From Streptomyces sp. NBC_00285 (GTDB lineage: Bacteria > Actinomycetota > Actinomycetes > Streptomycetales > Streptomycetaceae): 64,000 nt of DNA. Location: NCBI RefSeq assembly GCF_036174265.1, contig NZ_CP108055.1:9176001-9240000 (forward strand), read 5' to 3'. This document shows, piece after piece, positions 1-11,332 of the stretch (position 1 is its first letter; every line of letters starts with the position of its first letter). The notes beneath the pieces were generated by a model. The model was not told the DNA's origin, did not search any database, and was given only the letters and a program-made list of their open reading frames with translations. Made by a program: the position numbers and the translations under genes.

Positions 1-528
1 CTCGGCCTGAGCGGTCAGCTGCTCACCCACCTGCGCGGAGGCCGACTGTGCGGCCGTCGTCGTGGCCTGCCGCGCCATGCTCGACCCCACGCTGCCGGCG
101 GACTGGTTGGTCAGCACGGTGAGTGTCGGGCGGACGGGCTTGCCGGCCACCCCGGGGCCGGTGAGGGCGGCGACAGTGGCGGTGAAGTCACGGGGCACGA
201 CGAGCGCGCCGAACAACTTGCCCTTGCCCAGTTCCTCCTTCATCTCCTCCTCGTCCATCAGCTTCCAGTCGATCCTGTCTCCGCCCTGGGACGACTTCTT
301 GATCGACTGGGTGATCTGTGTACCGAGGTCGGTCTGCTTGCCACCGACCTTCGCCCCCTCATCGGCGCTGACCAGGCCGACGGGCAGCTTGTGCAGGTGA
401 CCTGCAGGGTCGATGTTGGCGCCGACGTAGAACACCGTGAACAGCAGTGCCACGAAGCCCACGATGACGCCGTTGACGGTCCACAGACGCTTCGCGCGCA
501 GGACGCGGAAGGGGTGGGCGTTACTCAT
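1..528 (-). CDS. YhgE/Pip-type membrane protein, N-terminal part (truncated by window edge)
   Basis: The reading frame is open from an ATG at 528 to the left window edge (176 codons, no stop). The N-terminus MSNAHPFRVLRAKRLWTVNG is followed by one hydrophobic segment (about residues 18-35), then a soluble region containing VGLVSADEGAKVGGKQTDLG and LFGALVVPRDFTATVA. This is the pattern of the YhgE/Pip (DUF3533, SNG1-like) family: one N-terminal helix, a large outside loop and several C-terminal helices, which lie beyond the edge. Family members are linked to phage infection or export, with no settled biochemistry. The gene is 66 bp downstream of a GDSL hydrolase on the same strand and probably shares its promoter and palindromic operator. 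Confidence 0.8.
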   Translation of the reverse strand, partial: MSNAHPFRVLRAKRLWTVNGVIVGFVALLFTVFYVGANIDPAGHLHKLPVGLVSADEGAKVGGKQTDLGTQITQSIKKSSQGGDRIDWKLMDEEEMKEELGKGKLFGALVVPRDFTATVAALTGPGVAGKPVRPTLTVLTNQSAGSVGSSMARQATTTAAQSASAQVGEQLTAQAE

Positions 529-594
529 TTCCAGCTCCGGTACGAGGAAGAGAGAAGTGCAGGAGGAGCCGCCGGCGTCGTCGCGGGCGGAGCC

Positions 595-1401
595 TCATAC
601 GGCTGAGGGGGTGTCCCCGGTGGACGCGGCCACCGGAAGCAGGGTCGGCCGCTTGGCCTGGCGGCCGTCGCCGGAGGAGCGGCCACGCAGGCGGCGGCCG
701 ACCCAGGGGCCGAGGAAGGTGCCGGCCCAGCGCAGTTCGGCACCCACGGTCCTCCAGCCGGAGATGTCTGTTCTCTCGGCCGGAAGGGGGAGGGTCCATG
801 TGTCGTCGCTGTCCGGCAGACCGAGCGCCTGGGCCACGGCAGCCGCGATGCGCGCGTGCCCCAGCGGGCCGGCGTGCAGCCGGTCAGCACTCCACAACCG
901 CGGATCGGTCGCCGCCGCGTGCGCGGCCGTCTCCGCCACCACCACCCCGTGGCGGTCGGCGGCCTCCCGGATGCGCGTGTTGAGTGCGAGAACACGGTGA
1001 CTGATCGGGCGGGCCAACGGCGTGATACGCCCGACATCGGGAAACATGAGGGTCGCGACGGTGGCGCCCTGCGCGGTGAGGGCGGCGAACATCGCCTCGA
1101 CATTGCCGGCCACCTCGTCGAGGTCGCAGCCCGGGCGCAACACGTCGTTGACCCCGGCCACCACGGTGGCGAGGTCGGGCCGCATCGCGAGCGCCGGAGC
1201 CAGCTGCTCGGCGCGCACCTGACCGGCCTTACGGCCACGCACCGCGAGGTTGGCGTAGCGCAGTCCGGGGCTGTGGCAGGCGACCTGCTCGGCGAGCCGG
1301 TCCGCCCAGCCCCGAAGGCCACGGACGTCGTCGCCGTCCCCGAGCCCCTCGGTGTGACTGTCACCCAGGGCGACATAGCTCAGATACCCACTGCTCGACA
1401 C
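595..1401 (-). CDS. SGNH/GDSL-family hydrolase
   Basis: A 268-residue SGNH hydrolase, probably an esterase or lipase acting on an unknown ester. Block I is VALGDSHTEGLG with nucleophile Ser15. The oxyanion Gly/Asn region is GVNDVLRPG, and block V is DRLHAGPLGHARIA, carrying the catalytic Asp and His. I see no signal peptide, so it is likely cytoplasmic. The GTG at 1401 is chosen because a GAGAGGCGG ribosome site precedes it and the conserved domain begins only ten residues later; a longer start near 1461 would run through the operator. It appears to be the first gene of a unit with the YhgE-like gene. Confidence 0.85.
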   Translation of the reverse strand: MSSSGYLSYVALGDSHTEGLGDGDDVRGLRGWADRLAEQVACHSPGLRYANLAVRGRKAGQVRAEQLAPALAMRPDLATVVAGVNDVLRPGCDLDEVAGNVEAMFAALTAQGATVATLMFPDVGRITPLARPISHRVLALNTRIREAADRHGVVVAETAAHAAATDPRLWSADRLHAGPLGHARIAAAVAQALGLPDSDDTWTLPLPAERTDISGWRTVGAELRWAGTFLGPWVGRRLRGRSSGDGRQAKRPTLLPVAASTGDTPSAV

Positions 1402-1460
1402 GGGTCGACCGCCTCTCGCCAACGCTGCTGATGGAAGTGGCACACGGCCATCGCTAAACA

Positions 1461-1474
1461 ACTAGGCACCTAGT
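1461..1474. promoter_or_regulatory. Perfect inverted repeat, likely operator for the GDSL/YhgE unit
   Basis: ACTAGG-CA-CCTAGT is a perfect 6-2-6 inverted repeat about 60 bp upstream of the GDSL start. The form and place fit a MarR- or TetR-type operator. No such regulator gene is seen next to it. Confidence 0.5.
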
Positions 1475-2331
1475 CGCATTGTTGAATATGACGATAGCTG
1501 CAGGCTCACCTTCCTGCAAAGTGACGCCGCTCAGGCAGGAGCTGAGGCCGTCGAGGGCGTCCACCGCCGCAGTCCACCGCCTTGTCCCGCGTCGGCCTCA
1601 CCGCCCATTCCCTCTTCAGGCCTGAGCGCCGGCCACGGTCTGCGTCGGCATCTGAGCGCCCAGATCGTCAACGGCATGCACAACGAGGACGCGGTCGGCT
1701 TCACCATCGCCCGCCGTTTCGCGCCGAACCGCCCGTACCGGGTCACCTTCAACGGTGGCGTCCACGGCCCGGGCGGCAACGCCTGCTGTCAGGCCGCCAT
1801 GCCCCCGGCTCATCTCCGGCTATTAAGAGCCGGGGACGGAGTTCACCCGGCCGATCCGGCCAGGAGGGCCCCGTCGCGGCGGCCGGATGCTCGGAGCGGG
1901 ACCTGCCGAGGGGTCAGACGAGGGAAATAACGACCGACTTGGCCCTCGTGTACGCCCGCAGCGCCTCCCGGCCCGGATTCGCGTCCGTAGGCCATTGGTC
2001 GTGCGGGGGAGCAGCGTGCTGGTCGGTCATGGTCCCCTGCCTCACCGCCGATGACCCCAGTTCGCAACTTGCTCTGGACCTCTCGACCTACCTGACGACT
2101 CGTCAGATAAGTCAGCATTCCATCAGCAATGGACCGAGGCAGTCTTCCGTCCGTGCTCCCGGTCGACGGCTTCGTGGCAGCCGGTCGCGCAGATCGCGCA
2201 GGTGAGAAGCCCTGCTCCCCACGGTGCACGATGTTGTACGAGTTCTTCGAGTCGAAGGCGTGCGGATGTACAGTGAAGACCGCCCTTGACCTGCACAAAG
2301 CAGGCAGGGAGCCGTCCTACAGGAGTCCAAA
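1475..2331. other. Long intergenic stretch with no convincing gene
   Basis: About 860 bp without a gene I can support. Several open frames exist on both strands, but none has a ribosome site, family resemblance and consistent codon use together. The most protein-like piece is a plus-strand frame at about 1640-1815 containing NEDAVGFTIARRFAPNRPYR and a CC pair; it lacks a good start and degenerates after about 1815. It may be a gene relic. The stretch also holds a palindrome at 2092-2106 and the panD leader. Confidence 0.5.
2092..2106. promoter_or_regulatory. 15-bp palindrome upstream of panD
   Basis: CTGACGA-C-TCGTCAG is a perfect 7-1-7 inverted repeat, about 225 bp before panD. It looks like a protein-binding site, but no regulator or promoter can be assigned. 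Confidence 0.3.
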
Positions 2332-2751
2332 GTGCTGCGTACCCTGTTCAAGTCCAAGATCCACCGAGCCACCGTCACCCAGGCCGACCTGCATTACGTG
2401 GGATCGGTGACCATCGACGCGGACCTTCTCGACGCCGCCGATCTGCTGCCCGGTGAGCTCGTCCACATCGTCGACATCACCAACGGCGCCCGGCTGGAGA
2501 CGTACGTCATCGAGGGCGAACGCGGGTCGGGTGTGATCGGTATCAACGGTGCCGCCGCCCATCTCGTCAACCCCGGCGATCTGGTGATCATCATCAGTTA
2601 CGCTCAGGTGACCGACGCCGAGGCGCGGGCACTGCGACCCCGGGTCGTGCACGTGGACCGCGACAACCGCATCGTGGCCCTGGGCGCCGATCCGTCCGAG
2701 CCGGTGCCGGGGTCGGACCAGGAGCGCAGCCCGCAGTCGGTGCCGGCCTGA
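2332..2751 (+). CDS. panD: Aspartate 1-decarboxylase (pantothenate synthesis)
   Basis: Converts L-aspartate to beta-alanine for pantothenate and coenzyme A. The 139-residue protein begins [20 protein letters not shown] and carries the self-cleavage site HYVGSVT, with Gly24-Ser25; cleavage there makes the pyruvoyl cofactor on Ser25. The motifs [20 protein letters not shown] are typical of the active-site half. The start is GTG at 2332, with AGGAG at 2321-2325. The last 25 residues or so are a Pro/Gln-rich tail that goes beyond most PanD proteins. The other pantothenate genes are not nearby. Confidence 0.95.
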   Translation: MLRTLFKSKIHRATVTQADLHYVGSVTIDADLLDAADLLPGELVHIVDITNGARLETYVIEGERGSGVIGINGAAAHLVNPGDLVIIISYAQVTDAEARALRPRVVHVDRDNRIVALGADPSEPVPGSDQERSPQSVPA

Positions 2752-2789
2752 CCCTGCTGCTCGACGACCTTCGGACCAGGAGCGTGCCC

Positions 2790-3140
2790 ATGAGCGACAT
2801 CGAGATCCGCGACGACCGACAGGCCGGGCGCCTGGAGGCCCTCGGTTCCGGGGGAGGCGAAGTCGTCGGCCACATCCAGTACTTCGTCCTCGAATCCCCC
2901 GGGCGCGCCCTGGTCCCGGTCCACACCATCGTGGAACCGGCCCACGAGGGAAAGGGCATCGCGGGCTCCCTGGCCCGCGAGCTCTACACCATCGCCGCGC
3001 GCGAAGGCGTTGCCGTCGCCCCTCTGTGCCCGTACGTCGTCAAGTGGGCCGAACGCCACCCCGACGAGGCCCCCGCGGCCGACCCGGAACTTCTGCGCGC
3101 GGCCAAGGACTGGCTGAGGGCCCACCCCGAGGGCTTCTGA
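2790..3140 (+). CDS. Small GNAT-like N-acetyltransferase (YjdJ-like)
   Basis: A 116-residue protein of the short GNAT subfamily. The acetyl-CoA-binding segment is seen as VEPAHEGKGIAGSLARELYT, and the C-terminal half has CPYVVKWAERHPDEAP, the family's CPYV...HP signature. The substrate is unknown. ATG at 2790 is preferred over an upstream GTG at 2784 because AGGAG at 2778-2782 lies 7 nt before it. It sits 38 bp after panD on the same strand and may be cotranscribed with it. Confidence 0.85.
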   Translation: MSDIEIRDDRQAGRLEALGSGGGEVVGHIQYFVLESPGRALVPVHTIVEPAHEGKGIAGSLARELYTIAAREGVAVAPLCPYVVKWAERHPDEAPAADPELLRAAKDWLRAHPEGF

Positions 3141-3235
3141 GCCGGTGCCCTCCGACCGGGTGACTGCCGTCGCCGCCCACGGGTACGCGGGGGAGTGATC
3201 CAGAGCCGACGTCGACCGACAGGCTGGAGGACACG

Positions 3236-3415
3236 ATGACCAACCCGTATCCCGAACCGGTCCCACCGGGCCCCACCCCGGGCCCGGTCCCGGATCCCCC
3301 CTCGCCCCCGGTACCGGCCCCGGATCCCTTCCCGGCCCCGACACCGGACCCGTCTCCCATCCCGCCCGGCCCGGAGCCGCTGCCGGTCCCGGAACCGGGT
3401 CCTCCGCTCACCTGA
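3236..3415 (+). CDS. Proline-rich miniprotein (59 aa)
   Basis: ATG at 3236, preceded by GGAGG at 3226-3230, opens a 59-residue frame rich in Pro, with repeated PxP units such as PEPVPPGP and PAPDPFPAP and no Cys or hydrophobic segment. It stops at 3413-3415, ten bases before a strong hairpin, so it is bounded like a real gene. I recognise no function. The composition suggests an extended, disordered peptide. Confidence 0.6.
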   Translation: MTNPYPEPVPPGPTPGPVPDPPSPPVPAPDPFPAPTPDPSPIPPGPEPLPVPEPGPPLT

Positions 3416-3424
3416 AAGAAGAAT

Positions 3425-3448
3425 GGGGCGGCGTGCGAACGCCGCCCC
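3425..3448. terminator. Hairpin terminator between the miniprotein and gnd
   Basis: GGGGCGGCG (3425-3433), loop TGCGAA, CGCCGCCCC (3440-3448): a perfect 9-bp GC stem between converging genes. It may act in both directions. Confidence 0.7.
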
Positions 3449-3486
3449 ACTTTCGCACCGCTAGGTGCACACCCGCAGAGGCCCTG

Positions 3487-4926
3487 CTACGAGGTCACCT
3501 CGGACCGGTCGCCACCCCACAACGTGTGGAACGACCCCTCCTGGCCCACCTTCTGATAGGTGTGCGCCCCGAAGAAGTCCCGCTGCCCCTGCGTGAGCGC
3601 GGCCGGCAGACGCTCGGCGCGCAGCGCGTCGTAGTAGGCCAGCGCCGCGGAGAACCCGGGCACCGGCACCCCCTGGCGCGTCGCCGCGATGATCACGTCA
3701 CGCCAGTCGTCCTGCGCCGAGGCGATCTCCTGGGCGAAGGTGTCGTCGGACAGCAGGCTCGGCAGGTCCGCGCGGGTGTCGTAGGCGGCCCGGATGCGGT
3801 CCAGGAAGGCCGCGCGGATGATGCAGCCGCCGCGCCAGATCGCGGACACGGCACCCAGGTCGATGTCCCAGTCGTACTCCTCGCGGGCGGCCGAGATCTC
3901 GTGGAAGCCCTGCGTGTACGACACGATCTTCGAGGCGTACAGCGCCTGCTCGACGCGGTCCGCGAAGGCGCCGGCCTCGGACTCCGACAGAGGGGACGCC
4001 GTGGGTCCGGCGAGACCGCGGGACGCCTCCCGCAGCTCCGCGTGGCCGGACAGGGACCGCGCGAAGACGGCCTCCGCGATGCCGGACACCGGGACACCCA
4101 GGTCGAGGGCGATCTGCACGGTCCAGCGACCGGTGCCCTTCTGCTCGGCCTGGTCCACCACGACGTCCACGAACGGCTTGCCCGTCGCCGCGTCCACGTG
4201 GGAGAGCACCTCGGCCGTGATCTCGATCAGGTACGAGTCCAGGCGGCCGGTGTTCCAGGTGCGGAAGATGTCGGCGATCTGGGCGGGGGAGTATCCGGCC
4301 ACGTCCCGCAGCAGCTGGTAGGCCTCGCCGATCAGCTGCATGTCGGCGTACTCGATGCCGTTGTGGACCATCTTCACGAAGTGCCCGGCGCCGTCGGGAC
4401 CGACGTGCGTCACGCAGGGCGCCCCGTCCGCCGCCTTCGCGGAGATCTTCTCCAGCATCGGGCCGAGAGAGTCGTACGACTCCTTCGGGCCACCCGGCAT
4501 GATGCTCGGGCCGAGCAGCGCGCCCTCCTCGCCACCGGAGACGCCCATGCCGACGAAGTGGATGCCCTGCTCGCGCAGGTCGCGCTCCCGGCGCCGCGTG
4601 TCCGCGAAGTGCGCGTTGCCGCCGTCGATGATCATGTCGCCGGGTTCGAGGAGAGGTGCGAACTCCTGGATCACCGCGTCCGTCGGCTCACCGGCCTTCA
4701 CCATGATGACCAGCCGGCGCGGCCGCTCGAGGGCAGCCACGAACTCCTTGGCGGTCTCGGCCGCGACGAAGGCGCCCTCGCTGCCGAACTCCTCGACCAG
4801 GGCGTGCGTGCGCGAGGCGGTCCGGTTGTGCAGGGCGACCGTGTAGCCGTTGCGGGCGAAGTTACGGGCCAGGTTGCGGCCCATCACCGCGAGGCCCGTG
4901 ACGCCGATCTGCGCTGTTGTGCTCAT
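3487..4926 (-). CDS. gnd: 6-phosphogluconate dehydrogenase, decarboxylating
   Basis: Oxidative pentose phosphate enzyme: 6-phosphogluconate to ribulose 5-phosphate and CO2 with NADP+. The 479-residue length is that of the long dimeric form. The N-terminal nucleotide site is IGVTGLAVMGRNLARNFA with the NRT that follows the beta-2 strand; the substrate region has GVSGGEEGALLGPSIMPGG, and the catalytic lysine segment is GAGHFVKMVHNGIEY. The start is ATG at 4926 with GGGAGC upstream. It is divergent from the rpf gene. Streptomyces commonly carries two gnd copies; I cannot tell which role this one has. Confidence 0.95.
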   Translation of the reverse strand: MSTTAQIGVTGLAVMGRNLARNFARNGYTVALHNRTASRTHALVEEFGSEGAFVAAETAKEFVAALERPRRLVIMVKAGEPTDAVIQEFAPLLEPGDMIIDGGNAHFADTRRRERDLREQGIHFVGMGVSGGEEGALLGPSIMPGGPKESYDSLGPMLEKISAKAADGAPCVTHVGPDGAGHFVKMVHNGIEYADMQLIGEAYQLLRDVAGYSPAQIADIFRTWNTGRLDSYLIEITAEVLSHVDAATGKPFVDVVVDQAEQKGTGRWTVQIALDLGVPVSGIAEAVFARSLSGHAELREASRGLAGPTASPLSESEAGAFADRVEQALYASKIVSYTQGFHEISAAREEYDWDIDLGAVSAIWRGGCIIRAAFLDRIRAAYDTRADLPSLLSDDTFAQEIASAQDDWRDVIIAATRQGVPVPGFSAALAYYDALRAERLPAALTQGQRDFFGAHTYQKVGQEGSFHTLWGGDRSEVTS

Positions 4927-5138
4927 ACCGCCTGCTCCCAAAAGATCCTGTGGATCGCGTAGGTCATGTATCGCTGCTGCCGTGCTTGTCAGTATCGTCC
5001 ACCGGTCATCCTGGCCTGTCGGGGGACCGTCCGCACACCAGGGATACGGCTCGCGCTCCTCTTTGCGTTCAGCCGGGACGGCGGTTCGGCGCGTGGCCGC
5101 AGGCGGCTGGTTGCCGTCTTGTCATGGCCTGTTCGTAG

Positions 5139-7614
<2,476 letters not shown>

Positions 7615-7791
7615 GAGCTGCTCCTCTGCGTGAGGCGGGGGCTGGCTGCCCGGCGCGACGAACGGTCGTCTTCCATGAACAACACGATGCCCGGAAAAGT
7701 TCTTCCCGTCGTCGTACCTGAGCAGGCAATGGGTCCTACTGCCGATGGAGTACAAAAGGGTCCGTGTCCTCCCCAAGACGGGTGACACGGG

Positions 7792-8568
7792 GTGGAGGCC
7801 CCCTGGTGGACACCCCTAGGGGACTTGGTACTACTGCTGGTCGTGGACCTGAACCCGGATCTGGCGGCGCTGCGACCGCTCGGCGCCTTCTTCGTACTAC
7901 GGACGATCGGCGACACTCCCGGGGCATCGCACCCGGCGCTGCCGACCCTCGCACAAGTCTACGAGAACCAGGCGTCGGATGTTTACCGAAATTCCATGAC
8001 TTTTCGTGTTCGGAAGGTCGCCGACGCCCTGAACGCCCCCGAGTTGCGGATCGCCGCCTCCATCGCCCATCAGGGGCTCGTGGCGCGGCTGTGGTCGGTG
8101 GCGCTCGGCTGTGCGGTCCTGTACGGCCGGATCCCCGACCTCGCCCCGGACCGGCTGCACTGGGACCCCGACGCGAGCGCGCCCGACGACCTGTGGCTGG
8201 ACGGGATGCGGCCGCTCCCGGGCGATGCCGGGACGATCGCCGACGTCGTCCTGCACGGTCACCTCGAACCGCTGACGGCAGCGCTGCAGGCCGAGTACCG
8301 GCTCGCCACCGGCCTGCTGTGGGGAAACGCCGCCTCGGCACTCGCGGGCGCCGCCCGTCAGCTGGACCGCCGCACGGACCTCTCCGCCCCGGCCCGCGGT
8401 CTCGCGGCGGAGCTCCTCGCCCACCCCCTGCTCGCCGGCACGCTCGACGACAGCACCCTCCGGCGCCGCAGTTGCTGTCTGTACTACCGGTTGCCGGGCG
8501 GTGGCGTGTGCGGTGACTGTTGCTTCACACGAGCCCCGCGCTCTTCCCCAGGCGGCTCATCTGGGTGA
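7792..8568 (+). CDS. FhuF-like [2Fe-2S] protein, putative ferric-siderophore reductase
   Basis: About 258 residues. The C-terminus holds RRRSCCLYYRLPGGGVCGDC, matching the FhuF C-terminal cluster motif CC-x10-C-x2-C, which binds a [2Fe-2S] centre. FhuF proteins reduce iron in imported ferric siderophores. The middle has a low-homology helical region that fits the family. The start is uncertain: GTG 7792, TTG 7825 and GTG 7843 are in frame and none has a strong ribosome site; the family-like sequence begins at about 7843 (VDLNPDLAALRPLGAFFVLR). There is no siderophore gene nearby. Confidence 0.75.
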   Translation: MEAPWWTPLGDLVLLLVVDLNPDLAALRPLGAFFVLRTIGDTPGASHPALPTLAQVYENQASDVYRNSMTFRVRKVADALNAPELRIAASIAHQGLVARLWSVALGCAVLYGRIPDLAPDRLHWDPDASAPDDLWLDGMRPLPGDAGTIADVVLHGHLEPLTAALQAEYRLATGLLWGNAASALAGAARQLDRRTDLSAPARGLAAELLAHPLLAGTLDDSTLRRRSCCLYYRLPGGGVCGDCCFTRAPRSSPGGSSG

Positions 8569-8605
8569 CCATGAAGTCGACCAGCTGCTGAGAAGGGGGT
8601 TCTGG

Positions 8606-9772
8606 GTGCGTGTGGGCCTACTGACCCGGGAGTACCCGCCGGACGTGTACGGCGGCGCGGGTGTCCATGTCGAGTTCCTCGCCCGGGAGCTGAGAGCCCT
8701 CGTCGACCTGGAGGTGCACTGCTGGGGTGAGGTCTCCGTGAAGGAGAGGGCGGCCGGCGTCATCCGGCACCGGCCCTGGTCGGCGCTCGACACCGCCAAC
8801 GACGCCCTGCGCACCTTCTCCGTGGACCTCTCCATGGCCGCGGGTCTCGAAGACCGCGAGCTGGTCCACTCCCACACCTGGTACGCCAACCTCGCCGGCC
8901 ACCTCGGCAAACTCCTGCACGGCATCCCGCACGTGATGACCGCCCACTCCCTGGAGCCCCTGCGCCCCTGGAAGGCCGAACAGCTCGGCGGTGGATACGC
9001 GCTGTCGAGCTGGGCCGAGCGCACCGCGATCGAGTCCGCCGACGCGGTGATCGCCGTCTCCGGAGCCATGCGTGAGGACATCCTCGGCTGCTACCCGGCA
9101 CTGGATCCGGCCAAGGTCCACATCGTGCACAACGGCATCGACACCGCCCTCTACCGTCCCGACCACGGCACGGAGGTACTGGACCGCATCGGTCTGGACC
9201 GGGATCGTCCGTTCGTGCTGTTCGTCGGCCGCATCACCCGGCAGAAGGGTGTGCCGCACCTGATGCGCGCGGTACGGGACATCGACCCGGCGGCGCAGGT
9301 CGTGCTGTGCGCGGGCGCCCCGGACACCCCCGAGATCGACCGGGAGTTCCGGGAGCTCTTCGAGGAGCTGAGCCGAGTCCGTGAGGGCGTGCACTGGATC
9401 CCGCAGATGCTGCCGCGCCCCGAGGTCATCCAGCTGCTCACCCACGCGGCGGTGTTCGTCTGCCCCTCGGTCTACGAACCCCTCGGTATCGTCAACCTGG
9501 AGGCGATGGCCTGCGGCACTCCCGTCGTCGCCTCCCGGGTCGGCGGAATCCCCGAAGTCGTGGACCACGGCAGGACCGGACTGCTCGTACCCCTCGACGA
9601 CGGGTTCGAGACCGCCCTCACGCGGGCACTCGACTCCGTGATCGGCGATCCGGAGGCGGCGCGGCGGATGGGTGAGGCGGGACGGGAGCGAGCGGTGGGC
9701 GAGTTCGGCTGGGACGCCGTTGCGCGGCGCACGGCCGGGCTATACGAGGAGATCGTCAAACAGGCGTACTAA
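8606..9772 (+). CDS. glgA: GT4 glycosyltransferase, GlgA/GlgM type (glycogen or maltose-1-phosphate synthase)
   Basis: A 388-residue GT-B enzyme starting [20 protein letters not shown]. The C-terminal domain has the GT4 donor-site motif [20 protein letters not shown] with the E-x7-E pair, and [10 protein letters not shown] before it. This short actinobacterial form corresponds to mycobacterial Rv1212c (GlgM), which makes alpha-maltose 1-phosphate from ADP-glucose and glucose 1-phosphate for the GlgE pathway; databases often call it glycogen synthase GlgA. GTG 8606 has AAGGGGG upstream. glgC follows after 49 bp on the same strand, so donor synthesis and use are together. Confidence 0.9.
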   Translation: MRVGLLTREYPPDVYGGAGVHVEFLARELRALVDLEVHCWGEVSVKERAAGVIRHRPWSALDTANDALRTFSVDLSMAAGLEDRELVHSHTWYANLAGHLGKLLHGIPHVMTAHSLEPLRPWKAEQLGGGYALSSWAERTAIESADAVIAVSGAMREDILGCYPALDPAKVHIVHNGIDTALYRPDHGTEVLDRIGLDRDRPFVLFVGRITRQKGVPHLMRAVRDIDPAAQVVLCAGAPDTPEIDREFRELFEELSRVREGVHWIPQMLPRPEVIQLLTHAAVFVCPSVYEPLGIVNLEAMACGTPVVASRVGGIPEVVDHGRTGLLVPLDDGFETALTRALDSVIGDPEAARRMGEAGRERAVGEFGWDAVARRTAGLYEEIVKQAY

Positions 9773-9821
9773 GCCCCTCGCGAGGGCAGTGATGGGTCAA
9801 ACCAGGTTGAGGGGAGCGGCC

Positions 9822-11042
9822 ATGCGTCGTGGCGGACCTTCGGTGCTCGGCATCGTACTTGCGGGCGGAGAAGGCAAACGCCTGATGCCCCTGACCACCG
9901 ACCGCGCCAAACCGGCGGTCACTTTCGGAGGAACGTATCGACTGGTCGACTTCGTCCTGTCCAACCTCGTCAACGGCGACATCATGCGCATCTGCGTCCT
10001 CACGCAGTACAAGTCGCACTCGCTGGACCGGCACATCACCACCACCTGGCGGATGTCGAGCCTGCTCGGCAACTACATCACGCCGGTGCCCGCCCAGCAG
10101 CGCCTCGGACCGCGCTGGTACCTGGGCAGCGCGGACGCGATCCTGCAGTCGCTGAACCTGATCTACGACGAGCGCCCCGAGTACGTCGCGGTGTTCGGCG
10201 CCGACCACGTGTACCGCATGGACCCGCGCCAGATGCTCGCGCAGCACATCGAGTCCGGCGCGGGCGTCACCGTGGCCGGGATCCGGGTCCCGCGCTCCGA
10301 GTCCCCGTCGTTCGGGGTGATCTCCCCGGGCTCGGACGGCCTCACGGTGGAGGGCTTCCTGGAGAAGCCCGCCGACCCGCCGGGCCTCGCGGACGACCCG
10401 GAGAGCGTGTTCGCCTCGATGGGCAACTACATCTTCACCACCAAGGCCCTGATCGAGGCGCTCCAGCGGGACTCCGAGGAGCCGAACTCCATCCACGACA
10501 TGGGGGGTTCGATCCTCCCGCAGCTCACCGAGCGCGGCGAGGCCCAGCTCTACGACTTCAGCGCCAACCACGTCCCCGGCGAGACCACCCGCGACCGCGG
10601 CTACTGGCGGGACGTGGGCACCCTGGACGCCTACTACGACGCCCACATGGACCTGATCGCCGAGCGCCCCGCCTTCAACCTGTACAACCGGCAGTGGCCC
10701 GTCTACACCCACTCCGGCCAGCTCTCCCCGGCCCGCTTCAACGCGGGCGGCATGGCCAGCGAGTCCATCATCAGCGCGGGCTGCCTCATCCGCGGCCAGG
10801 TCTCGCGGTCCGTGCTCTCACCCGGCGTCCTGGTCGACCCGGGTGCCGTGGTCCAGGGCTCGGTGCTGCACGACAACGTCAAGATCGGGCGGGGCGCGGT
10901 GGTCCGCGGAGCCGTCCTCGACAAGAACGTCGAGGTCCCGCCGGGCGCGACGATCGGTGTGAACCCGGAGCGGGACGCGGAGCTGTACACGGTCTCCAAG
11001 GGCGGGGTGATCGCCCTCGGAAAGGGCCAGCTGGTGTCGTAG
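9822..11042 (+). CDS. glgC: Glucose-1-phosphate adenylyltransferase (ADP-glucose synthase)
   Basis: Makes ADP-glucose from ATP and glucose 1-phosphate, the committed step of bacterial glycogen synthesis. 406 residues. The nucleotidyl site is [18 protein letters not shown] with KPAVTFGG; substrate motifs include [11 protein letters not shown], the catalytic [10 protein letters not shown], and [12 protein letters not shown]-terminal left-handed beta-helix (repeats such as [20 protein letters not shown]) is typical. ATG 9822 is preceded by AGGGGAG. A strong terminator follows the stop. Confidence 0.95.
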   Translation: MRRGGPSVLGIVLAGGEGKRLMPLTTDRAKPAVTFGGTYRLVDFVLSNLVNGDIMRICVLTQYKSHSLDRHITTTWRMSSLLGNYITPVPAQQRLGPRWYLGSADAILQSLNLIYDERPEYVAVFGADHVYRMDPRQMLAQHIESGAGVTVAGIRVPRSESPSFGVISPGSDGLTVEGFLEKPADPPGLADDPESVFASMGNYIFTTKALIEALQRDSEEPNSIHDMGGSILPQLTERGEAQLYDFSANHVPGETTRDRGYWRDVGTLDAYYDAHMDLIAERPAFNLYNRQWPVYTHSGQLSPARFNAGGMASESIISAGCLIRGQVSRSVLSPGVLVDPGAVVQGSVLHDNVKIGRGAVVRGAVLDKNVEVPPGATIGVNPERDAELYTVSKGGVIALGKGQLVS

Positions 11043-11048
11043 CCGTCC

Positions 11049-11087
11049 GTCGACAGCCCCGGTGACCAGCGCACCGGGGCTGTCGAC
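11049..11087 (+). terminator. Strong hairpin terminator after glgC
   Basis: A perfect 16-bp stem GTCGACAGCCCCGGTG / CACCGGGGCTGTCGAC with a 7-nt loop starts 7 bp after the glgC stop. There is no U-tract, as is usual in Streptomyces. Confidence 0.8.
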
Positions 11088-11203
11088 ATGTCCCCGGACG
11101 TCCAGGGTGAGCGCAACGGGCTGCTCACCTACGACCGGCGGGTCCTGAAACCGGACGCCGGCGGGCTGCGTGACGACTGACGGATGATCACATCCGCACC
11201 ATG

Positions 11204-11233
11204 AGTCCCGCCTCTTTCGTAAGGGGCGGGACT
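11204..11233. terminator. Second hairpin in the glgC-DGAT gap
   Basis: AGTCCCGCC (11204-11212) pairs with GGCGGGACT (11225-11233) around a 12-nt loop. It lies about 100 bp upstream of the DGAT start. It could be a terminator or a leader structure of the DGAT transcript. Between 11234 and 11332 is an A/T-richer stretch suitable for a promoter, but no clear -35/-10 pair is assigned. Confidence 0.4.
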
Positions 11234-11332
11234 TAACCTGACGTTAACTGTGTGTAGCTTGATCGTACTTGACCGTAATCGCCGCGGGGCTGTTGACTGC
11301 TTGCTCACCCTTCGTCGACGCGAGGCAAGCCA

